Origin: Polycyclovorans sp002706265 | Lineage (GTDB): Bacteria > Pseudomonadota > Gammaproteobacteria > Nevskiales > Nevskiaceae | Length of the DNA stretch: 64,000 nt | Assembly (NCBI GenBank): GCA_963973915.1 | Contig: CAXBBM010000013.1 | Span: 30,176 to 94,175 of the forward strand | Reading direction: 5' to 3' | The notes under the pieces: generated by a model | Told to the model about the DNA's origin: nothing | What the model saw: the letters and a program-made list of their open reading frames with translations, nothing else | The model's database searches: none | Translations under genes and position numbers: made by a program | Shown here: positions 8,603-18,474 of the stretch, in pieces | Numbering within the stretch: the stretch's first letter is position 1 | Layout of the letters: every line of letters starts with the position of its first letter

Positions 8603-8944
8603 GCGCAGATCCAGGTTCAGTGACGGGCCGCCAGCCTAGCGCGGGCCCCGAAGGGCTGCAGCCGCCCAGCGCCGGGTGGCCATTCGTCAGCCCGGCTGCG
8701 GCGCTGAATTCGGGCTGAACCATGCGGTCATGCGCCCGGCGCGACCGCCTGTGCCGTTGAGGGACGCCGCTGGTCTGCCCGCGCGTTTGGGCGGCGGAAC
8801 CTCGACGCCGGAGGTTAAGGAAAGACCCTACAGACGTAATCCAATGCTTACATTGGCAGCGACAATTTCGTAGGGCAGTCTTGCGCTGTGTCGGGAATCC
8901 AACACCCCGTTGATTCCAGGATCGCAGTCCCACCGGAGCCCAGC
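8603..8944. other. Intergenic region upstream of the rpoN-type gene
   Basis: About 340 bases between the divergent MBL hydrolase and the sigma-54 gene. The part next to the MBL gene is GC-rich without recognisable signals. The last 130 bases are less GC-rich and hold the interrupted palindrome CCAATG-CTTA-CATTGG (8841-8856). No gene was found here. Confidence 0.6.
8841..8856. promoter_or_regulatory. Interrupted palindrome, candidate operator
   Basis: A perfect 6-bp inverted repeat CCAATG/CATTGG with a 4-base centre, 89 bases before the ATG of the sigma-54 gene. Size and symmetry fit a dimeric repressor or activator site. The binding protein is unknown, and it is too short and lacks a T-run to be a terminator. 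Confidence 0.4.
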
Positions 8945-10318
8945 ATGCACGCCATTCTCAGCGGTCACCTGCAACAGAAGAGCTACGCCGCCCGCATCCA
9001 GCAGAGCCAGTTGCTGCAGATGGATCTGGTGGGTCTGCACGAGACCGTGCAGGGCTGGCTGGCCCAGAACGTGATGCTCGACGCCGAGCAAACCGTCGAA
9101 CTCGACGCCGACGATGCCGACGACACCCTCGACATGGACGCGGTGACGCGCGCCAGCGAAGGCATGGCCGAACTGCCCTGGGACGCCACCCTGGCGCGCC
9201 TGTCGCGCGGCGATGACTTTGCCGACGCGTCTGCAGAGGCCCGGCTTGCCGCGCCGGTGTCTGATGACCCGCAGGTGCAGGTGCTTGAAGCGCTGGCGAT
9301 CGAACCGATGAGCGACGCCTGCCGTGCCGCCGCCGAGATCGTGCTGGCGGCGATGGACGCCTCGGGATTCCTGAGCGTGCCCCTCAACCATCTGGGTTCG
9401 CAGAACGGCATCGATGTGGTGCTGCTGGAACAGGCGCTGGGCGTCATCCAGAACCTGGGGCCGGCCGGCTATGGCGCGCGCACCCTTGATGAAGCCCTGG
9501 AGCTGCAATTGCACCGCCTGCCCGCCAGCGATGCCCAGGCCTTGGCGCTGCGCATCGTCCAGCACGGCGTTACCCGCCTCAGCCGCCGCGACCTCGACAG
9601 CCTGCGGCGCGCGCTGCAGGCCAGCCCGGCCACCTTCAGTGCCGCCCTGGGCCTGCTGCGCAGCCTGGTCACCCGCCCCGGCGCCGTCGACGCCGACGCA
9701 ACGCCCATCGTCCCGGATGTCTGCGTGGTGCGCCGCGACGGCCGCTGGCAGGTGGCGCTGACCCGCCACGCCACGCCGCGGCTCGACATCAACCACACCT
9801 ACGCGCGGATGATCAGCAGCATGGGGCCCGAGGCCAGCAGCCTGCGGGGCCAGCTCACCGAGGCGCGCTGGCTCATCAAAAGCCTGCATCAACGGCAGGA
9901 AACCATTCTGAAGGTCGCCCAGGCGGTGCTGGCGCGGCAGTTCAAGGTGCTCAGCCACGGTCTGGAGGCCTGCCGTCCGCTGGCCCTGAAAGAGATTGCC
10001 GACGTGGTGGGTGTGCACGAGTCCACCGTGTGCCGCGCGGTCAACGGCAAGTATGTGGCGCTGCCGGGGCAGACCCTGGAGCTGCGCGCCTTCTTCAGCC
10101 AGGCCGCCGGTGAAGACAGCGTGGCCGGGGTCGCGGCCCGCGCGCTGGTGAAGCGCCTGATTGCCGGTGAAGCCCCCGACCAGCCCCTGGACGACGCCGC
10201 GCTGACCGACGCGCTGGCCCAGCGCGGCATCCGCCTGGCGCGGCGCACGGTGGCCAAGTACCGCGAGGCGCTGGGGTATCCGGCCGCCCGCGATCGCGCC
10301 CATCCGATTGCCGCCTGA
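8945..10318 (+). CDS. rpoN2: RNA polymerase sigma-54 factor, flagellar-cluster copy
   Basis: Sigma-54 directs RNA polymerase to -24/-12 promoters and needs an AAA+ activator. The 457-aa product ends in an intact RpoN box ARRTVAKYRE (about 432-441) preceded by a helix-turn-helix region (LKEIADVVGVHESTVCRAV). Region I is recognisable (RIQQSQLLQMDLVGLHETVQ) but divergent from the usual glutamine-rich form. The ATG at 8945 has GGAG 8 bases upstream; an open frame upstream to 8888 lacks homology. Its position directly before a sigma-54 activator and fliEFGHIJK suggests a copy devoted to flagella, as with Xanthomonas rpoN2. That there is another rpoN elsewhere is inference. Confidence 0.92.
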   Translation: MHAILSGHLQQKSYAARIQQSQLLQMDLVGLHETVQGWLAQNVMLDAEQTVELDADDADDTLDMDAVTRASEGMAELPWDATLARLSRGDDFADASAEARLAAPVSDDPQVQVLEALAIEPMSDACRAAAEIVLAAMDASGFLSVPLNHLGSQNGIDVVLLEQALGVIQNLGPAGYGARTLDEALELQLHRLPASDAQALALRIVQHGVTRLSRRDLDSLRRALQASPATFSAALGLLRSLVTRPGAVDADATPIVPDVCVVRRDGRWQVALTRHATPRLDINHTYARMISSMGPEASSLRGQLTEARWLIKSLHQRQETILKVAQAVLARQFKVLSHGLEACRPLALKEIADVVGVHESTVCRAVNGKYVALPGQTLELRAFFSQAAGEDSVAGVAARALVKRLIAGEAPDQPLDDAALTDALAQRGIRLARRTVAKYREALGYPAARDRAHPIAA

Positions 10319-10384
10319 GCCCGCTGCACCCGATTCATTTCCGATCTGTCACTGACCGGCCGCGTGCCGATCAAGGAGCCTGCC

Positions 10385-11503
<1,119 letters not shown>

Positions 11504-11561
11504 GCGCTGCGCCCCGGGCTTGCTGCACCGTCAATCTGACGCACCATCGAGGAGGCTGACC

Positions 11562-11903
11562 GTGACACCTGTGGGCAATGACGGCATCCAGTCGCTACTG
11601 GCGCAGATGCGGGAGATTCGCAGCCGCTCGGCCTTGCCGAACCTGCAGGCCGCATCGGCCCCCGCAGGCCCGCAGGGAGTCAAGGAATCGGCGTTTGCCG
11701 AACGTCTGGGTGAGGCGCTCAAAGGCGTCAACGACAAACAGATGACCGCCGCCTCGATGGCGCAGGAATTCGAACTGGGTCGCGGCGATCTCGCCTCGAC
11801 CATGGTCGCAATGCAGAAGTCCCAGGTGGCCTTTCGCGCCACGGTTGAGGTCAGAAACCGTGTCGTGCAGGCCTACCAGGACGTCATGAACATGCCGATC
11901 TAA
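11562..11903 (+). CDS. fliE: Flagellar hook-basal body complex protein FliE
   Basis: FliE joins the MS ring to the proximal rod and helps to open the export gate. The 113-aa product has the family's C-terminal core (TMVAMQKSQVAFRATVEVRNRVVQAYQDVMNMPI region). The GTG start at 11562 is backed by GAGGAGG 6-8 bases upstream; an ATG-initiated frame from 11520 would bypass this site. It starts the run fliE-fliF-fliG-fliH-fliI-fliJ-fliK, with 18 bases to fliF. Confidence 0.95.
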   Translation: MTPVGNDGIQSLLAQMREIRSRSALPNLQAASAPAGPQGVKESAFAERLGEALKGVNDKQMTAASMAQEFELGRGDLASTMVAMQKSQVAFRATVEVRNRVVQAYQDVMNMPI

Positions 11904-11921
11904 CCGTCAGAGCTATCCGCC

Positions 11922-13544
11922 ATGGCCGATCTAGCGCTCACGCGTTCTCTCCCCAAACCCAGCCCGACCCTCGCGGTCGACACCTGGCTGGACCGCAGCA
12001 AGCCCCTGCTGCTGCTGATCGGTGTCGCCCTGGCGGTGGCCGCCGGTGTGACCGTGGTGCTCTGGTCGCGTCCCGCAGCGCAGACGGCCTTGTTCACCCA
12101 GCTCAACGACCGCGATGCCGCCGCAGTGGCCGACAGCCTGCGCGGCGCCGGATTCGCGGTGCAGATCGGCCCCGGCCCCGGCGTGATCCAGGTGCCGGCG
12201 GCCAGCGCCAACGACGCCCGCATGCACCTCGCACGCAGCGGCGTCACCCCGCAAAGCACCGGCATGGACATGCTGGGCGAACCGCAAGGCTTCGGCGTCA
12301 GCAGCTTCATGGAAGGCGCCCGCTACCAGCACGCGCTGGAGCAGGAACTGGCCCGCACCATCAGTGCCCTGCAGCCGGTCGCCAATGCCCGCGTGCACCT
12401 GGCCATGCCCAAGCAGAGCGCCTTCATCCGCGACCGCGCGCGGGTCACCGCCTCGGTGGTGCTCGACCTGTTGCCGGGCGCCCGGCTCGACCAGGGGCAG
12501 GCCGAGGCCATTGCCCATCTGGTGGCGGCCAGCATCCCCGAACTGCAGACCGAAGACGTCACCGTGGTCGACGCCCGTGGCGCGGTGCTGTCGCAGCTGA
12601 ACACCGAAGGCGCCGCCATGGAGCGGCATTTTGAACTCGCCCGGCGCATGGAATCGATGCTGGTGGCGCGCGTGCAGCAACTCATCGCGCCGCTGGTGGG
12701 GCGCGCCGAAGTGCAGGTCATGGTCGAACTCGACCCCACCGAGGCCGAGCAGGCCAGCGAAGTGGTCGACCCCAACCCGGTGATGCGCGAAGAGCAGATC
12801 ACCCGCGAGACCGGCGCCGCCGCCGGCACCGCCGCGGCACCTGCCGGCGTGCCCGGCGCGGCCGCCAACCAGCCCCCGGAAGCCGGCGGCCTGGCGCCTG
12901 AACCGGCAGCCCCGGTCGCGTCGGTCACCACCGCCGAGCGGCGCAGCTTCGATGTGTCGCGCGAAGTCCACTACACCCGCACCCGGGGCAACCGGGTGGC
13001 GCGCGTCACCGTGGCGGTCCTGCTCGATCGCCCCCCGCCGAGCGCCCCGGTCGAGGACGGCGTCCCGCCCGCAACGCCGGCGTGGAGCGCCGAGACCCTG
13101 GCCGATGTCGAGGCCCTGGTGCGTGACGCGGTGGGCTTTTCAGAAGCGCGCGGTGACCGGGTCACCGTGCGCCAGGGCGCGATGCAGGCCGCCCCGGTCA
13201 TCGAACCGCCGCCGCCCGCGCCCTGGTGGCAGGCCGCCTGGGTGTACCGCAGCGCCCGTGAGGGCCTGGGCGTTCTGGCCCTGGCGCTGATCGCCTGGCT
13301 GCTGATTCGCCCCCTGCTGAAGAACCTCAGCGCACCGCGCGCCGCCGAGGGGCCGCCCGCCATGGCCTTGCCGGGCGATGCTGCCGATGAGGGAGAAACG
13401 CCGCCGCGCAATGCCGCGCTGACGGCCCTGGAGCGACCTGGCCTGTCGCTGGACGACAAGCTGCTGCTGGCGCGCCAGGCCGTGAACGAAGACGCCAAGC
13501 GCGTCGCCCAAGTGGTCAAATCGTGGGTGGGAACCGATGCCTGA
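11922..13544 (+). CDS. fliF: Flagellar MS-ring protein FliF
   Basis: FliF forms the inner-membrane MS ring, the base for rod, export gate and C-ring. The 540-aa product has an N-terminal transmembrane segment (about 27-46), the periplasmic ring-building region with YscJ-like domain (about 46-220), a Pro/Ala-rich periplasmic loop, a second membrane segment near 442-462 and a cytoplasmic FliG-binding tail (LDDKLLLARQAVNEDAKRVAQVVKSWV). Its stop overlaps the fliG start by 8 bases. Confidence 0.96.
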   Translation: MADLALTRSLPKPSPTLAVDTWLDRSKPLLLLIGVALAVAAGVTVVLWSRPAAQTALFTQLNDRDAAAVADSLRGAGFAVQIGPGPGVIQVPAASANDARMHLARSGVTPQSTGMDMLGEPQGFGVSSFMEGARYQHALEQELARTISALQPVANARVHLAMPKQSAFIRDRARVTASVVLDLLPGARLDQGQAEAIAHLVAASIPELQTEDVTVVDARGAVLSQLNTEGAAMERHFELARRMESMLVARVQQLIAPLVGRAEVQVMVELDPTEAEQASEVVDPNPVMREEQITRETGAAAGTAAAPAGVPGAAANQPPEAGGLAPEPAAPVASVTTAERRSFDVSREVHYTRTRGNRVARVTVAVLLDRPPPSAPVEDGVPPATPAWSAETLADVEALVRDAVGFSEARGDRVTVRQGAMQAAPVIEPPPPAPWWQAAWVYRSAREGLGVLALALIAWLLIRPLLKNLSAPRAAEGPPAMALPGDAADEGETPPRNAALTALERPGLSLDDKLLLARQAVNEDAKRVAQVVKSWVGTDA

Positions 13545-14559
13545 CGCCATCACCGCACCGCCGCCGGCGGAGATGACCGGCCTGCAACGCGCCGCCATCT
13601 TTCTGCTGTCGCTGGGCGAGAAGGAAGCCTCCGACGTGCTCAAGCACATCGGCGCCAAAGAGGTGCAGAAACTCGGCCAGGCCATGGCCAGTCTGGGCAG
13701 TGTGTCGGCACCGCAGGCCAATCAGGTCATCGACCGCTTCATCAACGAACTGGGCGACCAGACCTCGCTGGGCGTGGGCGCCGATGACTACGTGCGCAAG
13801 GTGTTGGTCGGCGCGCTGGGTGAGGACAAGGCCTCGGGCCTGATCGACCGCATTCTGCTGGGCCGCAACACCAAGGGTCTGGAGGCGCTGAAGTGGATGG
13901 AACCCCGCTCCATCGCCGATCTGGTGCGCAACGAGCACCCGCAGATCATCGCCATCGTGCTCTCGCACCTCGATGCCGACCAGGCCGCCGCGGTGCTCGA
14001 AGCATTGCCCGAACGGTCGCGCGCCGACGTGGTGATGCGCATCGCCACGCTGGAGGGCATTCCGCCGCACGCGCTGCACGAGCTGGACGACATTCTCGAG
14101 CGGCAGTTTGCCGGCAACCAGAACCTCAAGTCGTCCAGCGTGGGCGGCGTGAAGGTCGCGGCCAACATTCTCAACCTCATGGATTCGGGCGCCGAAGCGG
14201 CGTTGATGTCGCGCATCCGCGATGTGGACGACAACCTCGGCACCCGCATCCAGGACCTGATGTTCGTCTTCGACAACCTGGGCGAGCTGGACGACCGCAA
14301 CATCCAGCGGCTGCTGCGCGACGTGGCCACCGACAAGCTGGGTCTGGCGCTGAAAGGGGCCGACCCGCGGGTGCGCGACAAGATTCTGGGCAACCTGTCG
14401 AAGCGTGCCGCCGACATGCTGCGTGAAGACATGGACGCCCGCGGCCCGGTGCGGGTGGCCGACGTGGAGTCGGCCCAGAAGGAGATTCTGGGCATCGCCC
14501 GCAAGCTGGGCGACGAAGGTGAGATTCAGTTGGGCAGCAACCGCGAGGACTTCGTGTGA
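13537..14559 (+). CDS. fliG: Flagellar motor switch protein FliG
   Basis: FliG is the rotor protein of the C-ring that interacts with stator MotA. The 340-aa product has the N-terminal FliF-binding domain (GLQRAAIFLLSLGEKEASDVL), the middle EHPQ motif (NEHPQIIAIVLSHL) and the C-terminal torque helix (RIQDLMFVFDNLGELDDRNIQRLLRDV). The family tail GSNREDFV is present. It overlaps fliF by 8 bases and fliH by a few bases (GTGTGA). Confidence 0.97.
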   Translation: MPDAITAPPPAEMTGLQRAAIFLLSLGEKEASDVLKHIGAKEVQKLGQAMASLGSVSAPQANQVIDRFINELGDQTSLGVGADDYVRKVLVGALGEDKASGLIDRILLGRNTKGLEALKWMEPRSIADLVRNEHPQIIAIVLSHLDADQAAAVLEALPERSRADVVMRIATLEGIPPHALHELDDILERQFAGNQNLKSSSVGGVKVAANILNLMDSGAEAALMSRIRDVDDNLGTRIQDLMFVFDNLGELDDRNIQRLLRDVATDKLGLALKGADPRVRDKILGNLSKRAADMLREDMDARGPVRVADVESAQKEILGIARKLGDEGEIQLGSNREDFV

Positions 14560-15164
14560 GTGAGCCCGCAACGCCCTTCGGCACCGACGGCGCCGAGCAG
14601 GTCCACCACTGGCAGGCGCCGCAGCTCGACCGTCCCGACCCGCGTGCGGCCCGCAAGCCGCCCCCCACCGCCGCGCACCTTGAAGCCCTGGAGCAGGCCG
14701 CCTGGGACGAGGGTTATCAGCGCGGCCGCAAAGAAGGTGAGGCGGCCGCGCGCAAGGCGGCCGAGCCCAAGATTGACCATCTGCGCCTGCTGATTGCCGC
14801 GCTCGATGAGCCGCTTGCCGCCGACCGCGCACAGCTCACCGACACGCTTTGCCAGCTCACCGTGGCGCTGGCGCGCACGCTCACCGAGCAGGCGCTGGCG
14901 CTGGACCCCGCCGCCCTCAAGCCCCTGGCCGAAAAGGCCCTGGCGGCGCTGGGCGAGTCGCGCACGCCGGTCACGCTCAGGGTCGCGCCGGCCGCCGCCG
15001 CCGCCCTGTCGGCACTGGTCGAGCAGCCCGCAGGCTGGCGCATCGAAGCCGACCCGGCGCTGGGCGCCGCCGATGTCTGCGTCGACAGCCAGCCGCTGTC
15101 GATCGACGCGCGTCTGAGCACGCGACTCGCGCAGTGGGTTGCCGACTGGCAGGGCCGCGCATGA
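14556..15164 (+). CDS. fliH: Flagellar assembly protein FliH
   Basis: FliH binds and regulates the export ATPase FliI and links it to the C-ring. This 202-aa product has a short N-terminal tail, a region with small-residue-spaced heptads (ALEQAAWDEGYQRGRKEGEAAARKAAEPK), as in FliH glycine-repeat segments, and a C-terminal domain with WRIEADPALGAADVCVDSQ, the typical FliH/YscL signature. The GTG at 14556 overlaps the fliG stop; the stop overlaps the fliI ATG (ATGA). Confidence 0.92.
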   Translation: MSEPATPFGTDGAEQVHHWQAPQLDRPDPRAARKPPPTAAHLEALEQAAWDEGYQRGRKEGEAAARKAAEPKIDHLRLLIAALDEPLAADRAQLTDTLCQLTVALARTLTEQALALDPAALKPLAEKALAALGESRTPVTLRVAPAAAAALSALVEQPAGWRIEADPALGAADVCVDSQPLSIDARLSTRLAQWVADWQGRA

Positions 15165-16492
15165 GCGCCACCCTGGCCGAACGGTTCAGCGAGCGCGCCA
15201 CGCAGGCGCCCGATCAGGCGCCGCTGCTGCGCACCGGGCGTCTCGACCAGATGGTGGGACTGGCCCTGCAGGCAAGGGGCCTCAGCCTGCCGCTGGAAAG
15301 CGCCTGCGCCATCGAAACCGCACCCGATTGCTGGGTGCCGGCCGAGGTCGTCGGGTTTGCCGATGACCGCACCTTTCTCATGCCCGCCGGGCCCCTGACC
15401 GGTCTGGCGCCCGCCGCTCGGGTGGCGGCGCGCCGCCTCACCGGCGAGCCGCGCATCGGGGCCGACTGGCTGGGCCGGGTGATGGGCGCCGATGGCCTGC
15501 CGCTGGACGGCAAGCCGCCGCCCAAGGGTGAATTGCCCTTGCGGCTGTCGGCGCCGCCCATCAATCCGCTGCAGCGCGCCGCCATCGACACTCCCATGGA
15601 TGTCGGCGTGCGGGCGATCAACGCCATGCTCACCCTCGGGCGCGGCCAGCGCGTCGGCCTGTTTGCCGGCTCCGGCGTCGGCAAATCGACCTTGCTGGGC
15701 ATGATGACGCGCCACACCACGGCCGACGTGACCGTGGTGGGGCTGATCGGCGAGCGCGGCCGCGAAGTGCGCGATTTCGTTTTCGACACCCTGGGCGCCG
15801 ATGGTCTGGCGCATGCCTGCGTGATTGCCGCACCGGCCGACGCCAGCCCGCTGGCCCGGCTCAACGGCGCGCGCCTGGCGACGGCGGTGGCCGAGTATTT
15901 CCGCGATCAGGGCTGCCATGTGCTGCTGCTCATGGACTCGCTCACCCGCTATGCCCAGGCCGCCCGCGAGATCGGGCTGGCGGTGGGCGAGCCACCCGCC
16001 ACCCGAGGCTATCCGCCGTCGGTGTTTGCCCGCATTCCGCAGTTGGTCGAGCGTGCCGGCGCCTTGCAGCGCGGCGGCAGCATCACCGGCATCTACACCG
16101 TGCTGACCGAGGGCGACGACCTGCAAGACCCGGTGGCCGACAGCGCCCGCGCCATTCTCGATGGTCACATCGTGTTGTCGCGGCGCATTGCCGAACAGGG
16201 CCGGTTTCCGGCCATCGATGTCGAGGCCAGCGTGAGTCGCCTGTTCACCCACTTGGCCGACGGCGCCCAGCGCAAGGCCGCAACCCAGCTGCGCCGATGG
16301 CTGGGCGCGCTGAGTCGCAACCGGGACTTGATCGCCGTGGGCGCCTACCAGAGCGGCGCCGATGCCGACACCGATGAAGCCTTGCTGCATCAGGCCAAGA
16401 TCGAGCGATTTCTGTCCCAGGCGGTCGAGCAGGCGGCACCCTTGACCGATGCCCGCCGCGCCCTTGCCGAACTGACCGGAACCCTGCCATGA
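15161..16492 (+). CDS. fliI: Flagellum-specific export ATPase FliI
   Basis: FliI is the F1-beta-like ATPase of the flagellar type III export apparatus. The 443-aa product has Walker A AGSGVGKST near 169-177, the GERGREV motif, Walker B VLLLMDSLTRYAQAAREI and the family stretch GEPPATRGYPPSVFA. The ATG at 15161 overlaps the fliH stop as ATGA, although the open frame continues upstream without homology. It is followed by fliJ, again with an ATGA overlap. Confidence 0.97.
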   Translation: MSATLAERFSERATQAPDQAPLLRTGRLDQMVGLALQARGLSLPLESACAIETAPDCWVPAEVVGFADDRTFLMPAGPLTGLAPAARVAARRLTGEPRIGADWLGRVMGADGLPLDGKPPPKGELPLRLSAPPINPLQRAAIDTPMDVGVRAINAMLTLGRGQRVGLFAGSGVGKSTLLGMMTRHTTADVTVVGLIGERGREVRDFVFDTLGADGLAHACVIAAPADASPLARLNGARLATAVAEYFRDQGCHVLLLMDSLTRYAQAAREIGLAVGEPPATRGYPPSVFARIPQLVERAGALQRGGSITGIYTVLTEGDDLQDPVADSARAILDGHIVLSRRIAEQGRFPAIDVEASVSRLFTHLADGAQRKAATQLRRWLGALSRNRDLIAVGAYQSGADADTDEALLHQAKIERFLSQAVEQAAPLTDARRALAELTGTLP

Positions 16493-16926
16493 CACCTGCC
16501 ACGCCCCGCCTGCAACGCATCGCCGACCTTCAGCAGCGTGCGCGCGATCGCGCGGCCGCCAGCCTGGTCACCGCCCGCAAGGGCGTGCAGGTGGCGCAGG
16601 GACAACTGTCCGAACTGCAGCGCTACGCCGAGGAGTACGACGCCCGGCCGCTGGCGCAGAGCGTCTGGCAGATTCAGGCCCGCCGCGCCTTTGCCGAGCG
16701 CTTGAGCGCCGCCCGCCAACAGCAGCAGCAGCGCATTGCGCGGGCAGAGCGCCAGGCCCTGCAGGCGCAACTCGATTTTCAACGGGCGCACACCCAGGCC
16801 CAGAGCCTGTCGCGCGCCGCCGAGCGCCAGCGCCAACAGCTGCAGCATGATCGTGATCGGCGGCAGCAGGCGAGCGACGATGACCGCAGCCTCGGCACCG
16901 TTGTCGCCTGGGCGGCGGGCGGATGA
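16489..16926 (+). CDS. fliJ: Flagellar export chaperone FliJ
   Basis: FliJ is the coiled-coil stalk protein that couples FliI to the FlhA export gate. This 145-aa product is almost wholly helical and charged, rich in Gln/Arg/Ala heptads, with the typical opening RLQRIADLQQRARDRAAASLVTARK split over residues 5-29. Identification rests on length, coiled-coil character and place between fliI and fliK. ATGA overlaps occur on both sides. Confidence 0.88.
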   Translation: MTPATPRLQRIADLQQRARDRAAASLVTARKGVQVAQGQLSELQRYAEEYDARPLAQSVWQIQARRAFAERLSAARQQQQQRIARAERQALQAQLDFQRAHTQAQSLSRAAERQRQQLQHDRDRRQQASDDDRSLGTVVAWAAGG

Positions 16927-18407
16927 TGGCCGTCTCGCCCGCGTCCGCGCCTGCCGCGCCCGCTTTGAGCGGAGCCCGCGGCGATGTCGCGTCGCACAAG
17001 GGCGGCTTCGCGGGTGCGCTCTCGGCCCAGCACGAAGGCGCAAGCGCCGCAGGTGACGCGCACACACGGTCGCTGCAGCCCGCGCCCGCGTCCGCGCTGC
17101 CCGCGACGGCCACGGCGGGCACCGAGTCTGACCCCGAACCCGCGCAGGACGCCGAGGCATCGATTGCCTTCGACGGCGCCACGGCGCTCGCGTCCTTGCA
17201 GGCGCGCGCCGAGCCACAGACGGCGCCGACCCAGCCCGCCGGCGCCGCGCTGCCGCACGCCGATGAGCCCACGGCTGCCACGCCAGATGCCGAGCCTTTG
17301 GATGGGCGCGCGGTCAATGCCGGTGCGGCCCCGACCCTGAACCCGGTTGCGCCGACGCCTGCGGAACCCCCGAGGGCTGCGGGCACCGCGCTGGGCACTG
17401 AGGCCGACCCTGCAGTGGTCGCTGGGACGGAGCCCGTCACCCTGGCCGCCGGCGCACGCGACGCGACCGCGCAAAGCGTCACGGTGCCGTCGACCGATTC
17501 CGCCGACGCGGCGCGGGCCGCCGGGCCAGCCAAGGGGCGGGCCGTCATCGCGCACACGGCCTCGGCGTCGGTCATGCCGACGCCCGCTGACGCCGTGAAT
17601 GGTGCGGGCCCCGAGGTCGATTCACCGATGCTCGGTCCGTCCATCGACCCCGAGGATGCGGCACCCGCCAACGCGCCTGATGTGCCGGACACACCAGCGT
17701 CCATCGCGGGTGCAAGCCTGGTGCCCGCCGCCGCCGTGCACACCGATGATCTGTCGCAGAGTGCGGCGGCTGAAGCGGATCGGCCTGCCGCCCAATCCGC
17801 CGCTGTGGCTGTGGCCGAGGCCGCGGCCGCGGGTGGTGAGCCGCCGCTCGCGCGGCTGGAGATGGCGGGGGGGCAGGCGCCGGCACTGAGCGCCGACGCC
17901 GGCACCGCGAACGGGTCACCGACAACGGCGATCACCGCGGGTGCCGGCACTGCGATGGCGACCGGCCCGGCGACATCCGCCGCCCCCGCTGCGGCGCCGG
18001 CCCTGCCGCCGCTGCCGATCGCCGACGCTGCGGCGGCACTGGCCGAGCAGATCGAAACCATGGTGGAGGACGAGGTCTGGCAGATGAAGCTGCGCCTCGA
18101 CCCGCCGCGCCTGGGCACGGTGGACGTGCACCTGGCGGTGCGCGACCAGCAGGTCGCCGTGAGTCTGGTCAGTGGCGATGCACAGGCGCGCATGCTGCTT
18201 GCGCAAGCCTTGCCCGAGTTGAGCAACGCGCTGGCGGCGAAAGGGTTGCAGCTGATGGGCGCCGATGTGGGGCAGTCGTCGTCGCAAGGCCGGGATGACG
18301 CCCCGGCCCGGCGCGTGGCCCGCCCGGCGCGTGAAGCCGCCGCTGATCTGAGCCGGGTCGCGCCGCAGGCCGGCGCCAGGCAGGGGCTGCTCGACCGCTA
18401 CGCCTGA
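16923..18407 (+). CDS. fliK: Flagellar hook-length control protein FliK
   Basis: FliK is the secreted ruler that fixes hook length and switches export specificity. The 494-aa product has a long, low-complexity Ala/Pro/Thr-rich N-terminal part (about 1-370), typical of the unstructured ruler, and the conserved C-terminal Flg_hook domain (MKLRLDPPRLGTVDVHLAV, then LLAQALPELSNALAAKGL). The start at 16923 overlaps the fliJ stop (ATGA); an ATG three bases later is equally possible. No fliL, fliM or fliN follows; the next gene is a convergent speE. Confidence 0.93.
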   Translation: MMAVSPASAPAAPALSGARGDVASHKGGFAGALSAQHEGASAAGDAHTRSLQPAPASALPATATAGTESDPEPAQDAEASIAFDGATALASLQARAEPQTAPTQPAGAALPHADEPTAATPDAEPLDGRAVNAGAAPTLNPVAPTPAEPPRAAGTALGTEADPAVVAGTEPVTLAAGARDATAQSVTVPSTDSADAARAAGPAKGRAVIAHTASASVMPTPADAVNGAGPEVDSPMLGPSIDPEDAAPANAPDVPDTPASIAGASLVPAAAVHTDDLSQSAAAEADRPAAQSAAVAVAEAAAAGGEPPLARLEMAGGQAPALSADAGTANGSPTTAITAGAGTAMATGPATSAAPAAAPALPPLPIADAAAALAEQIETMVEDEVWQMKLRLDPPRLGTVDVHLAVRDQQVAVSLVSGDAQARMLLAQALPELSNALAAKGLQLMGADVGQSSSQGRDDAPARRVARPAREAAADLSRVAPQAGARQGLLDRYA

Positions 18408-18411
18408 GTCG

Positions 18412-18433
18412 GGGGGCGTGATGTCCCGCCCCC
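18412..18433. terminator. Hairpin between convergent fliK and speE
   Basis: GGGGGCG and CGCCCCC form a 7-bp GC stem with an 8-base loop. No T-run follows on either strand. A second small hairpin (GCGCG-TTGA-CGCGC, 18451-18464) lies next to it. A terminator role for the convergent pair is inferred from place only. Confidence 0.35.
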
Positions 18434-18474
18434 GTCCTTCAGGTGCGCCCGCGCGTTGACGCGCTGCGTCCGGA

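Noticed and set aside
11504..11561. Sigma-54 (-24/-12) promoter before fliE
   Set aside because: A TTGC is present, but no GG lies at the required 10-base spacing. The same check failed around 8852-8870 upstream of the sigma-54 gene.
14717..16495. Long minus-strand open frame opposite fliH and fliI
   Set aside because: Shadow of the conserved flagellar genes; composition biased to Gly/Ala/Gln/His as expected of antisense GC-rich frames.
16923..18407. FliK N-terminal low-complexity region as a repeat array or unrelated gene
   Set aside because: Ala/Pro/Thr-rich ruler regions are normal for FliK, and the C-terminal hook domain is in the same frame.
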